64,000 nucleotides of DNA, taken from NCBI GenBank assembly GCA_016223165.1, contig JACRPO010000008.1, positions 186,001 to 250,000 of the forward strand, written 5' to 3'. Below the pieces are notes generated by a model that saw nothing but the letters and a program-made list of their open reading frames with translations, was not told the origin of the DNA and ran no database searches. The position numbers and the translations under genes were made by a program. The stretch comes from Burkholderiales bacterium. Lineage in GTDB: Bacteria; Pseudomonadota; Gammaproteobacteria; Burkholderiales; Burkholderiaceae_C. Of the stretch, positions 46,332-56,869 are shown one piece after another (position 1 is the first letter of the stretch; every line of letters starts with the position of its first letter).

Positions 46332-46844
46332 TCAGTCGACGTAGCGCGCCGGGTCGGGATCGGCGGCCCAGTCGGGGCCGGGCCGCGCCACCTTGTCGAG
46401 CCAGCCGCGCACGAGCGCCACGTGCTCCTGCTCCTCGGCGCGCATCTGCTCCGCGGCGCGGCGGATCGCGTTCACCGTGGTGGTACGCGCCAGCGCGTCG
46501 AAGAAGTCGACGGCGCGCTGCTCGGCGGCAAGCGCCAGCTGCAACGCGTGCCACGGGTGCATGAGGTAATGCATCTCGTCGATCGGCACCGTCTCCGGCG
46601 CCTCGGGCGTGGCCCAGGCGCCGGCGCGGCGCGGCGCCGTTGTGTCCTCGGCCCAGCCCATGTCGGCGAGGATCTGCGCGACGTGGTGGCCTTCGTATTC
46701 GGCCATCTGCCGGAAGAGCGCCGCGACCTCGGTGTTGTTGTGCACCTCCATCATGTCGGCGAGCTCGGTGTAGCGGGCCACGGCCTCGCGCTCCATGGCC
46801 AGCGCCTGCGCCATCAGGTCTTCGAGCGACTGCGGCGCGTTCAT
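46332..46844 (-). CDS. Ferritin-like/rubrerythrin-type diiron protein
   Basis: A 170-residue all-helical protein with two metal-ligand helices: MEREAVARYTELAD with EYEGHH, and LAAEQRAVDFF with EEQEHV (ExxH repeats). This predicts a diiron site of rubrerythrin type without the rubredoxin domain. It may protect the oxygen-sensitive enzymes of the island. Its ATG overlaps the stop of the 60-residue repeat ORF. Confidence 0.82.
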   Translation of the reverse strand: MNAPQSLEDLMAQALAMEREAVARYTELADMMEVHNNTEVAALFRQMAEYEGHHVAQILADMGWAEDTTAPRRAGAWATPEAPETVPIDEMHYLMHPWHALQLALAAEQRAVDFFDALARTTTVNAIRRAAEQMRAEEQEHVALVRGWLDKVARPGPDWAADPDPARYVD

Positions 46845-47023
46845 CGTTGGACCTTCGCGCTGAAGCGCTGCGGCATTCGCCTTGGGACGGCCCGGCGGCT
46901 CATTGGGACGGCCTTCGCGCTGAAGCGCTGCGGCATTCGCCTTGGGGCGGCCCGGCGGCTCATTGGGACGGCCTTCGCGCCGAAGCGCGCCGGCATTCGC
47001 CTTGGGGCGGCCCGGCGGCTCAT
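46841..47023 (-). CDS. 60-residue Arg-rich triple-repeat peptide
   Basis: Exactly three tandem 60-bp units encode three 20-residue repeats of the type MSRRAAPRRMPxRFxAKAVP, total 60 residues, pI very basic. Its ATG overlaps the korB stop (ATGA) and its TGA overlaps the ferritin-like ATG (ATGA). So it is the only reading frame that keeps translational coupling through the operon. Units one and two differ at a few bases, unit three at a few more. Unknown function; it may merely be an expanded repeat. Confidence 0.5.
   Translation of the reverse strand: MSRRAAPRRMPARFGAKAVPMSRRAAPRRMPQRFSAKAVPMSRRAVPRRMPQRFSAKVQR
46844..47023. repeat. 60-bp tandem repeat, three units
   Basis: Three 60-bp units between korB and the ferritin-like gene, nearly identical. 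They make up the repeat peptide ORF. Confidence 0.95.
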
Positions 47024-47892
47024 ACCTCGAACTCCCGTTCGAGCGCGGCGAGGTCGGTGCGATCCTTCGCCGGCCGTGCGTAGACCGGCCGCTGGCCAGC
47101 GTAGAGCACGCCGATGTTGAAGCCGTCGTCGGTCATGATGCGGCGCGCCGCGCGTGCGGCATCGTCGGTGCCGGCCACCGACGCGGCGTGCACGAGGTCT
47201 CGCCAGCCGCGCTGCTCAGGCCGGAAGGTGACGCAGGGGCTCAGGATCTCGACGAACGAGAAGCCCGGGTGGCGGATGGCCTGCGCGATGAGGTCGGCGG
47301 TGCCGTTGGGGTCGCCCGAGAAGGCGCGGGCGACGAAGTTGGCGCCCGAGGCGAGCGCGATCACCAGCGGATGGAAGGCGCGCACGCCGGTGCCGCCGGG
47401 CGCCAGCTTGTTGTCCCAGTCGGGCTCGGTGGTCGGCGAGGCCTGGCCCTTGGTCATGCCGTAGACGTGGTTGTCCATCACCAGGTAGGTGAGGTCGACG
47501 TTGCGGCGGCAGGCGTGCAGGAAGTGGTTGCCGCCGATGGAGTAGCCGTCGCCGTCACCGCCGGTGACGACGACGGTGAGATCGGGCCGCGCCACCTTGA
47601 GCCCGGTGCCGGCGGCGAGCGCGCGGCCGTGCACGCCGTGAAAGCCGTAGCACTGCGTATAGGCCGGGATGCGCGAGCTGCAGCCGATGCCCGAGACCAC
47701 CGCCACCTCGTGCGGCGGCCGCTGCAATTGCGCCAGCGCCTTGGTCAGCGACGACAGCACGGTGTAGTCGCCGCAGCCCGGGCACCAGATCGGCTTGTAG
47801 TCCGACTTGTAGTCGGCGGCTGTGTAGCAGCCACCGCTCGCGGGCCCCGCAGGCCCCGCCGGCATCTGCGGCGGCAGCGTCATGTCGTTCAT
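47020..47892 (-). CDS. korB: 2-oxoglutarate:ferredoxin oxidoreductase beta subunit
   Basis: A 290-residue TPP-binding subunit: WCPGCGDYTVL near residue 36, GIGCSSRIPAY and GDGDGYSIGGNHFLHACRRN, as in KorB. With KorA it oxidises 2-oxoglutarate to succinyl-CoA and reduces ferredoxin. In Thauera this enzyme regenerates reduced ferredoxin for benzoyl-CoA reductase. ATG overlaps the korA stop (ATGA). Confidence 0.92.
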   Translation of the reverse strand: MNDMTLPPQMPAGPAGPASGGCYTAADYKSDYKPIWCPGCGDYTVLSSLTKALAQLQRPPHEVAVVSGIGCSSRIPAYTQCYGFHGVHGRALAAGTGLKVARPDLTVVVTGGDGDGYSIGGNHFLHACRRNVDLTYLVMDNHVYGMTKGQASPTTEPDWDNKLAPGGTGVRAFHPLVIALASGANFVARAFSGDPNGTADLIAQAIRHPGFSFVEILSPCVTFRPEQRGWRDLVHAASVAGTDDAARAARRIMTDDGFNIGVLYAGQRPVYARPAKDRTDLAALEREFEV

Positions 47893-49733
47893 GCGGGCTG
47901 CTCCTCGCGGGCACCGGCCGCCACGGCGCGCGCCCAGTCGCTGAAAGCGGCGGCCAGTTCGCCCGGGCGCAGCGGCAGCGGCCCGGCGCGGTGCAGCCCG
48001 CGCGGGTGGCCGGGCAGGTCGACGCGGCCGCGCAGATAACGCAGCAACTGCCCGCCGTGGTTCTGCTCGACGACGAGCACCTCGCGCACCCCGGCCAGCG
48101 CGCCGGCCATCGCCGCGGCCTGCAGCGGCGCGAGCAGGCGGATGGCCACCAGGCGCAGCGCCGTGCCCTGCGCGGCGACACGGTCGATCGCCTCGCGCAC
48201 GGCGCCGGTCGTCGAGCCGAAGGTGATGACCGCCAGCTCGGCGTTGCCTTCCACGTCGGCCCAGCGTGGGCCGTAGGCATGGCTCGCGAGCTTGCGCGCG
48301 CGCTTGTCGAGCTGGCGGCGGTGGTCGGCGGCGCCGCTGCTGGGGATGCCGCGCTCGCTGTGCTCCAGGCCGTCGGCGGTGTAGACGGTGCCCGGCGTGC
48401 CGGGCCGCGCCATCGGCGAGACGCCGCTGGCGGTGTCGGCGTAGCGCCGGTACGGGGGCGCGGCGGTGCCGGTGCCGTCGGCGCCGGCGGCGGTGGTGTC
48501 CGCGCTCGCGAAGAGCCGCTGCGCCGGTTGCGCCCCCTGCGCCGGACGCTCGATGACGGCGCGCGACTGGCCGAGGAACTGGTCGTTGAGCAGGATGGCC
48601 GGGCATTGCAGCGCCTCGGCCAGCTGCACGGCCCATTCGCTGGTGGCCACGCAATCGGCGATCGAGGTCGGGGCCAGCACAAGGTGCGGCGCGTCGCCGT
48701 GCAGTCCGTCCACGGCGATCGAGAGGTCGCTCTGCTCGCTCTTGGCCGGGATGCCGGTGGAGGGGCCGCCGCGCATGACGTCCACGACGACGATCGGCAC
48801 CTCGGCGGCGACGGCCAGGCCGATGCCCTCGATCATCAGCGCCAAGCCCGGGCCGGCGGTGGCGGTCAGCGAGGGCACGCCGCCGTAGCTCGCGCCGATG
48901 ATCATGTTCACCGAGGCCAGCTCGTCCTCGGCCTGCACGAGCGTGCCGCCGACGCGCGCCAGCGCCGGCGCCATCCACTCGAGCATCTCCGTGGCCGGCG
49001 TGATGGGATAGGCGGCGACGAAGCGCACGCCGCCGCGCAGCGCGCCGTAGCCGGCCGCCTCGTTGCCCGAGAGCAGCCAGCGGCCCGCCGGTGCCTTGCC
49101 TGCGAACGCGGCGGCACCGGCCAGCGACGCCAGCGACGCCGGCGACGCCGGCGGCTGCGGCAGCCCCTTGGCCAGCGCCACGCCCTGCGCCAGCGCCGCG
49201 AGGTTGGCGAGCAGGGCCTCGGGGCCGCGTTTCCAGCCCGCCTTCAGCGCCGCCTCCAGCGCCGCCGCCGGCAGGCCGGCACAGGTGCCGGCCAGACCGA
49301 GCGCAACCATGTTGACCCAGCCACCGGCCGCCTTGGCGCTCTTCTTCAGCGGTAGCGCCGCGAGCGCCGCGCCGCCCTGCAGCAGGGCGGCGGGTGCCTC
49401 GCCGGCGTCGGCGTCGCCGATGACCAGGCTGCCGGCCGTGAGGGGAATCTCGTCGGCGAAGCGCACGAGGTTCTGCCAGTCGATGGCCACGAGCAGGTCG
49501 AAGCGATCGTCCAGCGTCGCCACCGGCTGCGGCGCCAGGCGCAGGAGGGCGGCCGCCTCGCCGCCGCGGATCTGCGGGCCGCTCGTGCGCACCATGAGGC
49601 CGTACAGGCCGGCGCGCGCGGCGGCGTCGAGCAGCAGCTCGCCGGCGGTCATCACGCCGGCGCCGCCGCTGCCGGCAAGGGCCACGGAGAAGGTGGGCGG
49701 GTGAGGGCTGGCAGGGGTGGCACCGAGCGACAT
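47889..49733 (-). CDS. korA: 2-oxoglutarate:ferredoxin oxidoreductase alpha-gamma fused subunit
   Basis: A 614-residue KorA. The gamma domain comes first (AGSGGAGVMTAGELLLDAA, SGPQIRGGEAA), then the alpha domain (AAYPITPATEMLEW, EDELASVNMIIGASYGG). This fusion is the normal KorA form. The ATG at 49733 has AGGA upstream and sits after the divergent control region. First gene of the long leftward unit; provides low-potential electrons for ring reduction. Confidence 0.92.
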   Translation of the reverse strand: MSLGATPASPHPPTFSVALAGSGGAGVMTAGELLLDAAARAGLYGLMVRTSGPQIRGGEAAALLRLAPQPVATLDDRFDLLVAIDWQNLVRFADEIPLTAGSLVIGDADAGEAPAALLQGGAALAALPLKKSAKAAGGWVNMVALGLAGTCAGLPAAALEAALKAGWKRGPEALLANLAALAQGVALAKGLPQPPASPASLASLAGAAAFAGKAPAGRWLLSGNEAAGYGALRGGVRFVAAYPITPATEMLEWMAPALARVGGTLVQAEDELASVNMIIGASYGGVPSLTATAGPGLALMIEGIGLAVAAEVPIVVVDVMRGGPSTGIPAKSEQSDLSIAVDGLHGDAPHLVLAPTSIADCVATSEWAVQLAEALQCPAILLNDQFLGQSRAVIERPAQGAQPAQRLFASADTTAAGADGTGTAAPPYRRYADTASGVSPMARPGTPGTVYTADGLEHSERGIPSSGAADHRRQLDKRARKLASHAYGPRWADVEGNAELAVITFGSTTGAVREAIDRVAAQGTALRLVAIRLLAPLQAAAMAGALAGVREVLVVEQNHGGQLLRYLRGRVDLPGHPRGLHRAGPLPLRPGELAAAFSDWARAVAAGAREEQPA

Positions 49734-49926
49734 CGCAGGTCCTGTTCGCATCCAGTTCGCTTCCGTGCCGACAGTGAAACGGCAGCGGCCGCGCGCGTCC
49801 CTGAACCAGATCAAGGAAACGGCGGCCGGCCAGGCTAAAAATGGTATTCAGGTACCGATTTACGGGTAAACCCCGAGATCGGCGCCCAGGTCACTCCCTC
49901 GCGGCCCGTACGACAAGGAGAAGCGC
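49734..49926. promoter_or_regulatory. Divergent control region korA / had with FNR-like site
   Basis: The 193-bp gap between the two arms of the aromatic island includes an imperfect FNR-type box on the minus strand, TTGATCTGGTTCAG (49801-49814, 8 of 10). An AT-richer stretch (49838-49870) holds repeated GGTA/TACC motifs likely to carry promoters or a regulator site. No BzdR or BcrR gene is in the window. Confidence 0.5.
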
Positions 49927-50994
49927 ATGCCGATCGCCGCCCACCGCTGGCTGATGACCGCCCCCCGCGAGCCGCTGGTGCGCGCGCCCTTCGAGGCCGA
50001 GCCCGGGCCGGGCGAGGTGGTGGTGGCGGTCGCCGGCTGCGGCGTGTGCCACACCGACCTCGGCTACTACTACGACGGCGTGCGCACCAACCAGTCGCTG
50101 CCGCTGGCGCTGGGGCACGAGATCAGCGGCCATGTCGCCGCCGCCGGTGCCGGCGCTGCCGAGTGGCTGGGTCGCGCCGTCATCGTGCCGGCGGTGCTGC
50201 CGTGCGGCGAGTGCGACCTGTGCCGGCGCGGCCTCGCCACCATCTGCCGCGCGCAGAAGATGCCCGGCAACGACATCCAGGGCGGATTCGCCTCGCACAT
50301 CGTGGTGCCGGCGCGCGGGCTGTGCGCGGTCGACGAGCGCCGACTCGACGCCGCTGGCCTGACGCTGGCGCAGGTGTCGATCGTCGCCGATGCCCTGACC
50401 ACGCCGTACCAGGCGGTGCAGCGGGCCGGCGTCGCGCCCGGTGACGTCGCCATCGTCATCGGCGTCGGCGGCGTCGGCGGCTACTGCGCGCAGATCGCGC
50501 GCGCCGCCGGCGCCGAAGTGGTGGCGATCGACGTCGACGCGCGCAAGCTCGACGCCCTCGTGCGCGACGGCGGTGTCGCGCTGGCGCTGAACGCTCGCGA
50601 GGCCGACGCCAGGGCGCTGAAGAAGGCGGTGACCCACTTCGCGAAGGAGCGCGGCCTGCGCGCCACCGAATGGAAGATCTTCGAGTGCTCGGGCACGGCG
50701 GCCGGCCAGAGCTCGGCGTTCGGCCTGCTCGTGCACGGCGCGACGCTCGCGGTGGTCGGCTTCACGATGGACAAGGTCGAACTGCGCCTGTCCAACCTGA
50801 TGGCCTTCGACGCGCGCGCGATCGGCAACTGGGGCTGCCCGCCCGAGGCCTATCCGGCCGCGCTCGAACTCGTGCTCGACGGCCGCGTGCAGCTCGCGCC
50901 GTTCGTCGAGACGCATCCGCTGGCCGACATCAACCACGTCTTCCACGCCGTGCATGCGCGCGAGATCACGCGCCGTGCCGTGCTCGTGCCCTGA
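49927..50994 (+). CDS. had: 6-hydroxycyclohex-1-ene-1-carbonyl-CoA dehydrogenase
   Basis: A 355-residue zinc alcohol dehydrogenase: catalytic-zinc CGVCHTD and GHEISG, a structural-zinc Cys cluster ([15 protein letters not shown]), and NAD fold GVGGVGG. Its place directly before oah and dch identifies it as Had, which oxidises the 6-hydroxy intermediate of the Thauera/Azoarcus benzoyl-CoA pathway. First gene of the rightward unit. Confidence 0.93.
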   Translation: MPIAAHRWLMTAPREPLVRAPFEAEPGPGEVVVAVAGCGVCHTDLGYYYDGVRTNQSLPLALGHEISGHVAAAGAGAAEWLGRAVIVPAVLPCGECDLCRRGLATICRAQKMPGNDIQGGFASHIVVPARGLCAVDERRLDAAGLTLAQVSIVADALTTPYQAVQRAGVAPGDVAIVIGVGGVGGYCAQIARAAGAEVVAIDVDARKLDALVRDGGVALALNAREADARALKKAVTHFAKERGLRATEWKIFECSGTAAGQSSAFGLLVHGATLAVVGFTMDKVELRLSNLMAFDARAIGNWGCPPEAYPAALELVLDGRVQLAPFVETHPLADINHVFHAVHAREITRRAVLVP

Positions 50995-51019
50995 CCCAAC
51001 GCGAACAGGAGCCTCCACG

Positions 51020-52144
51020 ATGAACGCGCCCGAACTGCTGCCCCGGCACGACTTCAAGAACCACGACCTCGTCGACGACACAAGCAAGCCCGGCGTCAAG
51101 GTCGAGCAGCGTCCCGCCCGCACGCCCGCGGGCGAGGTCGTGCCGGGCCTCTTCAACACCTGGATCTGGCTCGACAACCCCGACCAGTTCAACAGCTACA
51201 CGACCGACATGGTCAAGGGCGTCATCCTGGCCATGCGCGCGGCGAGCAACGCGCGCGACGTCAATTGCGTCGTCTTCACCGGCGTCGGCGACAAGGCCTT
51301 CTGCACCGGCGGCAACACCAAGGAGTACGCCGAGTACTACGCCGGCCAGCCGCAGGAGTACCGGCAGTACATGCGGCTGTTCAACGACATGGTGAGCAGC
51401 ATCCTCGCCTGCGACAAGCCGGTGATCTGCCGCGTCAACGGCATGCGCATCGGCGGCGGGCAGGAGATCGGCATGGCCTGCGACTTCAGCGTCGCGCAGG
51501 ACCTGGCGCGCTTCGGCCAGGCCGGCCCGAAGCACGGCTCGGCGCCGATCGGCGGCGCCACCGACTTCCTGCCGGTGATCGCCGGTGTCGAGCGTGCCAT
51601 GGCCGCCTGCGTGCTCTGCGAGCCGTTCAGCGCGCACAAGGCCTACCACATGGGCGTGCTCACCGACCTCGTGCCGGCGCTGAAGGTGGACGGCTGCTTC
51701 GTCGCCAACCCGACCGTGGAGACGCAGCACATGGTCGACGAGTTCGGCCGCTTCTGCTTCGGCGAGCCGAAGAGCGGCAGCGCACTGGAAGAAGGCAAGG
51801 CGCTGATGAAACGCGGCGTCGTCGATCTCTCGCTGCTCGACGCCAAGGTCGAGCAGCTCTGCGCGAAGATGCTGCTCACCTTCCCCGACTGCATGACGAA
51901 GACGCTCGAGGAGCTGCGCAAGCCCAAGCTCGACGCCTGGAACCGCAACAAGGAGAACTCGCGCGCCTGGCTGGCCCTGAACATGATGACCGAGGCGCGG
52001 GCCGGCTTCACGGCCTTCAACGAAGGGCCGAAGGAAGATCGCGAGGTCGACTTCGTGCTGCTGCGCCAGAAGCTCGCCGCCGGCCAGAGCTGGGTCGGGC
52101 CGCTGCACGACGAGGTTCAGCCCGGGGCCAGGCATCGTGGCTGA
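51020..52144 (+). CDS. oah: 6-oxocyclohex-1-ene-1-carbonyl-CoA hydrolase
   Basis: A 374-residue crotonase-family member, longer than common members. It has AFCTGGNTKEYAEYY, MRIGGGQEIGMACDFS and GPKHGSAPIGGATDF. Oah adds water and hydrolyses the ring to 3-hydroxypimelyl-CoA. AGGAG lies before ATG 51020. Overlaps dch by 8 bp. Confidence 0.95.
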   Translation: MNAPELLPRHDFKNHDLVDDTSKPGVKVEQRPARTPAGEVVPGLFNTWIWLDNPDQFNSYTTDMVKGVILAMRAASNARDVNCVVFTGVGDKAFCTGGNTKEYAEYYAGQPQEYRQYMRLFNDMVSSILACDKPVICRVNGMRIGGGQEIGMACDFSVAQDLARFGQAGPKHGSAPIGGATDFLPVIAGVERAMAACVLCEPFSAHKAYHMGVLTDLVPALKVDGCFVANPTVETQHMVDEFGRFCFGEPKSGSALEEGKALMKRGVVDLSLLDAKVEQLCAKMLLTFPDCMTKTLEELRKPKLDAWNRNKENSRAWLALNMMTEARAGFTAFNEGPKEDREVDFVLLRQKLAAGQSWVGPLHDEVQPGARHRG

Positions 52145-52922
52145 GGTGGAGACCGGCACGGCGCCGCCGCTCCAGGTCTGGCGCGAGCGCGAAGGCGCGC
52201 TGCTGCGCCTGCGCCTGGCGCGCCCGAAAGCGAACCTCTGCGACGCGGCCATGATCGCCGCGCTGCACGCGGCCTTCGACGCCCACCGCGGCGAGCCGCT
52301 GCGCGGCGTGCTGCTCGACGCCGAGGGGCCGCACTTCAGCTTCGGTGCCAGCGTCGAGGAGCACCTGGCCGAGCGCTGCGCGGCGATGCTGGCGAGCCTG
52401 CACGCGCTCATCCTGGCCATGGCCGGGTTCCCGGCGCCGGTGCTCGTCGCCGTGCGCGGGCAATGCCTGGGCGGCGGCCTGGAGATCGCGCTCGCCGGCG
52501 GGTCTATCTTCGCCGCGCCGCAGGCGACGTTCGGCCAGCCGGAGATCAAGCTCGGCGTCTTCGCGCCCGCGGCGTCGTGCCTGCTGCCCTGGCGCGTCAG
52601 CGCCGCGGCGGCCGAGGAGCTGCTCGTCAGCGGCCGCAGCGTCGGCGCCCCCGAGGCGCTGACGCTGGGCCTCGTGCGCGCCCTTGCCGAGGACCCCGAG
52701 GCCGCGGCGCTGGCGTGGTTCGACGAGCACCTGGCCGGCCGCAGCGCCGCGGCGCTCGCCTGCGCGCTGGCCGCCGTACGCGCGCCGCGCCTGCGCGAGC
52801 TGCGCGAGCGCCTGGCCGAGGTCGAGCGCCTGTACCTCGACACGCTGATGAAGACCGAAGACGCCAACGAGGGCCTCGCCGCCTTCCTCGGCAAGCGCAC
52901 GCCGCGATGGCAGCACCGGTGA
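52137..52922 (+). CDS. dch: Cyclohexa-1,5-diene-1-carbonyl-CoA hydratase
   Basis: A 261-residue crotonase-fold protein with FSFGASVEEH and GQCLGGGLEIAL, the hallmarks of Dch. It hydrates the dienoyl-CoA made by the reductase. GTG start at 52137 within the oah end. Confidence 0.93.
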   Translation: MAEVETGTAPPLQVWREREGALLRLRLARPKANLCDAAMIAALHAAFDAHRGEPLRGVLLDAEGPHFSFGASVEEHLAERCAAMLASLHALILAMAGFPAPVLVAVRGQCLGGGLEIALAGGSIFAAPQATFGQPEIKLGVFAPAASCLLPWRVSAAAAEELLVSGRSVGAPEALTLGLVRALAEDPEAAALAWFDEHLAGRSAAALACALAAVRAPRLRELRERLAEVERLYLDTLMKTEDANEGLAAFLGKRTPRWQHR

Positions 52923-52959
52923 GCGCCCTGCTTCGAGACCGCCACGAAGGATGCAAGCG

Positions 52960-54141
52960 ATGGACGCCCCGACCCCCGAAGTCCTGAAGATCGTGCAGCG
53001 CTGCGAGGCGCTGTTCGAGGACCTGCACTTCAACGCCGTCAAGGCCTGGAAGGAGGCGGCGCCCGGCCGCAGGGCCATCGGCTACATGCCGGTGTACGTG
53101 CCGCGCGAGATCGTGCACGCCGCCGGCATGCTGCCGGTGGGCATCCTCGGCGGCGGCGACCAGATCGAGGTCATCCAGGGCGACGCCTACTACCAGAGCT
53201 ACATCTGCCGCATCCCGCGCTCGACCCTCGAGCTCGGCCTCACCGGGCGCCTGGCGCCGCTGGACGGCATGCTCTTCCCGAGCATCTGCGACGTCATCCG
53301 CAACCTCTCGGGCATGTGGCAGATCCTCTTCCCGGACAAGTACGTGCGCTATGTCGACGTGCCGCAGAACTACCGTGACGACATCGGAGGCCGCTTCTAC
53401 GTGCAGGAGATGCAGCACATCCGCGACGACCTCGGCCGGCTGCGCGGCGCCGCCATCACCGACGCCGAGTTGAACGCGTCGATCGCCACCTACAACGCCA
53501 ACCGCGCGGCGCTGCGCGAGCTCTACGCCTACCGCGCCGCCAGGCCCTGGCAGGCGCCGACCTCCGAGGTCTACCTCGTGCAGCGCGCCGGCATGGTGCT
53601 GCCGGTGGAGGAGCACACCGAGCTCGTGCGCGCGTACCTCGCGGCGGCCGAGAAGTGGGCACGGCCGCGCCGCGACAACGCCCGCGTCGTGCTCACCGGC
53701 TCGTTCTGCGAGCAGCCGCCGCTGGCGCTCATCAAGTCGATCGAGATGGCCGGCTGCTACGTCGTCGACGACGACTTCATGCTCGTGGGCCGCTGGCTGC
53801 TGGACGACGTGCCCGCCGACGGCCAGCCGCTCGAGGAGCTGGCCAAGGCCTTCCTGCACCACTCGGCCTCCACCGCCGCCAAGTACGACGAGAAGCGCGA
53901 GGAGAAAGGCGTCTTCCTGCTCAAGCAGGTGAAGAGCCGCGGCGCCGAAGGGGTGATCTTCGCCGCGCCGAGCTTCTGCGACCCGGCGCTGCTCGAGCGG
54001 CCGATGCTGCAGGACGTGCTCGGCAAGCACGGCGTCCCGCACACCGCTTTCAAGTTCGCCGAGAACACCGGGCAGATGGCGCCGATCCGCGAGCAGGCCG
54101 GCACCTTCGCCGATTCGATCAAGCTGTGGAGCGCCGCATGA
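52960..54141 (+). CDS. bcrC: Benzoyl-CoA reductase subunit C
   Basis: A 393-residue subunit of the 2-hydroxyacyl-CoA dehydratase-like family: [19 protein letters not shown], conserved Cys in SYICRIPRS and [10 protein letters not shown], and GSFCEQPP. With BcrB it forms the ring-reducing module with Fe-S clusters. ATG 52960 has AAGG at proper distance; the ATG nine bases earlier is too close to it. The stop overlaps bcrB as ATGA. Confidence 0.95.
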   Translation: MDAPTPEVLKIVQRCEALFEDLHFNAVKAWKEAAPGRRAIGYMPVYVPREIVHAAGMLPVGILGGGDQIEVIQGDAYYQSYICRIPRSTLELGLTGRLAPLDGMLFPSICDVIRNLSGMWQILFPDKYVRYVDVPQNYRDDIGGRFYVQEMQHIRDDLGRLRGAAITDAELNASIATYNANRAALRELYAYRAARPWQAPTSEVYLVQRAGMVLPVEEHTELVRAYLAAAEKWARPRRDNARVVLTGSFCEQPPLALIKSIEMAGCYVVDDDFMLVGRWLLDDVPADGQPLEELAKAFLHHSASTAAKYDEKREEKGVFLLKQVKSRGAEGVIFAAPSFCDPALLERPMLQDVLGKHGVPHTAFKFAENTGQMAPIREQAGTFADSIKLWSAA

Positions 54142-55526
54142 ACACGACCGCCACCGTCGCGATGCCGGGCCCGAGCGGGGCCTCGAAGAAGCCGCAGAGC
54201 GTGCAGAAGGAAGACGCGATGTGGCTGCAGAAGGAGCTCATCAACAGGAACTACATGGAGCTCGCCACCGCGCACGGCCAGGGGCGCAAGGTCTCCGCCA
54301 CCTTCGTGCCCGGCAACCTCAACGAGCTGCTGATGTGCTTCGACTTCGCACGCAGCCTGCCGGAGACGAATGCGCTGCAGAACGGCATGCGCAAGAAGAG
54401 CGGCAAGCTCATCATGGACGCCGAGCGCGACGGCCAGAGCGAGGACGTCTGCACCTACGTCAAGGCCGACCTCGGCATGATGATGGGCGGCGAGATCGGC
54501 CCCACCGGCGAAGCGCTGCCGCGCCCCGACGTGCTGCTGCTCAGCTACACCGGCTGCTTCACCTTCATGAAGTGGTTCGAGCTCATCCGCCACAAGTACG
54601 GCTGCGAGACGGTGATGCTGCACGTGCCCTACCAGGCCGAGGGCCGCATCGCGCCCAACATGCGCGAGTACGTCGTCAGGCAGCTCAAGGAGACGGTGAT
54701 CCCGACGCTCGAGCGCATCTCGGGCGTCAAGTTCGACATCGACCGCCTGCGCCAGTACATGCGCGAATCGGCCAAGGCCGAGGAAGACCTGGTGCACGTG
54801 CTACAAAGCGCGAAGAACCGGCCGAGCCCCATCGACGGCTACTTCGGCGCCGTCTACTACATCGGCCCCATCTTCACCGCCTTCCGCGGCACGCCCGAGG
54901 CGACCGAGTACTACCGCGTGCTGCGCGGCGAGATCGACGAGCGCGTGCGCCTGGGGCTCGGGCCGGTGACGCCGGAGGGCGCCATGGGCGAGGAGAAGTA
55001 CCGCCTCGTCGTCGAAGGCCCGCCCAACTGGACCAGCTTCCGCGACTTCTGGAAGATGTTCTACGAGGAAGGGGCGGTCGTCGTCAGCTCCACCTACAGC
55101 AAGGTGGGCGGCGTCTACGACTTCGGCTTCCGCCACGACCCCGAGCACCCGCTGGAGTCGCTGGCCGACTATTGCCTGGGCTGCTACACGAACCACAGCC
55201 TGCCCTCGCGCATCGACATGATCTGCAGGTACATCGACGAGTACCAGGCCGACGGCCTGCTGATCAACTCGATCAAGAGCTGCAACAGCTTCTCGGCCGG
55301 GCAGCTGCTCATCCTGCGCGAGGTCGAGCGGCGCACCGGCAAGCCGGCCGCCTTCATCGAGACCGACCTCGTCGACCCGCGCTACTTCTCGGCCGCCAAT
55401 GTGAAGAACCGGCTCGAGAGCTACTTCCAGATGGTCAAGCAGAAGCGGCTCGCGCATGCGCACGCGCCGATGCCGTTCATGCCGATCACGCCGGTCGCCG
55501 CCGCGGCGCCGCAGCGAGGAGCCTGA
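54138..55526 (+). CDS. bcrB: Benzoyl-CoA reductase subunit B
   Basis: A 462-residue subunit homologous to BcrC, with [29 protein letters not shown] and [13 protein letters not shown] carrying cluster Cys. It binds benzoyl-CoA together with BcrC. The N-terminal 25 residues are a low-complexity extension. It is followed after 2 bp by bcrA. Confidence 0.95.
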   Translation: MNTTATVAMPGPSGASKKPQSVQKEDAMWLQKELINRNYMELATAHGQGRKVSATFVPGNLNELLMCFDFARSLPETNALQNGMRKKSGKLIMDAERDGQSEDVCTYVKADLGMMMGGEIGPTGEALPRPDVLLLSYTGCFTFMKWFELIRHKYGCETVMLHVPYQAEGRIAPNMREYVVRQLKETVIPTLERISGVKFDIDRLRQYMRESAKAEEDLVHVLQSAKNRPSPIDGYFGAVYYIGPIFTAFRGTPEATEYYRVLRGEIDERVRLGLGPVTPEGAMGEEKYRLVVEGPPNWTSFRDFWKMFYEEGAVVVSSTYSKVGGVYDFGFRHDPEHPLESLADYCLGCYTNHSLPSRIDMICRYIDEYQADGLLINSIKSCNSFSAGQLLILREVERRTGKPAAFIETDLVDPRYFSAANVKNRLESYFQMVKQKRLAHAHAPMPFMPITPVAAAAPQRGA

Positions 55527-55528
55527 CC

Positions 55529-56869
55529 ATGCGCTGCTTCATCGGCATCGACCTCGGCTCCACGACGACGAAGGCGGTGGTCATCGACGAGCACCAACGG
55601 GTGCTCGGCCGCGGCATCACCAACTCACGCTCGAACTACGACACCGCCGCCGCGGTGGCCAAGCAGGAGGCGCTGCTCAACGGCCGCTTCCATCTCTTCC
55701 GCCGCGCGCTCGCCGACAGTGGCGCGCTGAACGGCGCGCTCGAGTCGTTCATCGGCCAGCTCGAGCGCGACTTCCGCGCCGAGCAGTATCTCGAACAGCT
55801 CGCCGACCTCGAGGCAACCTGCCGCCGCAACCACGACAAGACCCACTTCGGCGACGCGCAGGCGGCGGTGCGCGAAGCCCTCGATGCCGTCTTCCGCCAG
55901 CTGCAGGCCGAGGCGGCGGACCTCTTCGCACCCGGCGCGCGGCGCAAGAGCGACTTCTTCCGCGACATCGCCGGCAGCCAGTACCTCGCCGCCGGCGAGG
56001 CGGTGGCCAGGGCGATGGGCCTGCGCTACGACTTCCTGCTCAACCTCTTCGACCGCAGCATCATCGAGGTCGAGAACCGCGTCTACGGCGACTCGATGCG
56101 CCGCCACCTGCTCGCCGCGCTCGAACGCACCTTCGCCGCGCTGCCCGAGACGCACGGGCGGCGCGCCGCGGTCGAGGCACCGATCAAGGGCGTGCTCGAC
56201 ACCGCGATGGAGGAGACGTATACGGTGGGCACCGGCTACGGCCGCGCGCGGCTGCCGTTCAGCAAGGAGCACATCCGCAGCGAGATCCTCTGCCACGGCC
56301 TGGGCGCGCACGTGATGTACCCGGGCACGGCCACCGTGCTCGACATCGGCGGCCAGGACACCAAGGCGATCCAGGTCGACCCGGCCGGCATCGTCGAGAG
56401 CTTCCAGATGAACGACCGCTGCGCCGCCGGCTGCGGGCGTTACCTCGGCTACATCGCCGACGAGATGAACATGGGCCTGCACGAGCTCGGGCCGCTGGCG
56501 ATGCAGAGCACGAAGACGATCCGCATCAACAGCACCTGCACCGTGTTCGCCGGCGCCGAGCTGCGCGACCGCCTGGCGCTCGGCGACAGGCGCGAGGACA
56601 TCATGGCCGGGCTGCACCGCGCCATCATCCTGCGCGCCATGTCGATCCTGGCGCGCTCGGGCGGCATCCGCGACCAGTTCACCTTCACCGGCGGCGTCGC
56701 CAAGAACGAGGCGGCGGTGAAGGCGCTCACCGAGCTGGTCGAGGAGAACTACGGCCGGCTCACGCTCAACATCGACCCCGACTCGATCTACACCGGCGCG
56801 CTCGGCGGCGCCACCTTCGCGTGGCGCGCGGTGGTCGAGGAGGGCAAGACGGTGGAGGCGAGGGCATGA
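55529..56869 (+). CDS. bcrA: Benzoyl-CoA reductase ATPase subunit A
   Basis: A 446-residue ASKHA-type ATPase (BadF/BcrA family): phosphate 1 loop [36 protein letters not shown] with bridging cluster Cys, and [11 protein letters not shown]. It couples ATP hydrolysis to electron transfer from ferredoxin. GAGGAG precedes the start. Confidence 0.96.
   Translation: MRCFIGIDLGSTTTKAVVIDEHQRVLGRGITNSRSNYDTAAAVAKQEALLNGRFHLFRRALADSGALNGALESFIGQLERDFRAEQYLEQLADLEATCRRNHDKTHFGDAQAAVREALDAVFRQLQAEAADLFAPGARRKSDFFRDIAGSQYLAAGEAVARAMGLRYDFLLNLFDRSIIEVENRVYGDSMRRHLLAALERTFAALPETHGRRAAVEAPIKGVLDTAMEETYTVGTGYGRARLPFSKEHIRSEILCHGLGAHVMYPGTATVLDIGGQDTKAIQVDPAGIVESFQMNDRCAAGCGRYLGYIADEMNMGLHELGPLAMQSTKTIRINSTCTVFAGAELRDRLALGDRREDIMAGLHRAIILRAMSILARSGGIRDQFTFTGGVAKNEAAVKALTELVEENYGRLTLNIDPDSIYTGALGGATFAWRAVVEEGKTVEARA

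Noticed and set aside
46844..47023. CRISPR-like array
   Set aside because: Units are 60 bp, adjacent and nearly identical with no spacers; it is a coding tandem repeat. No CRISPR array or cas gene was seen anywhere in the window.
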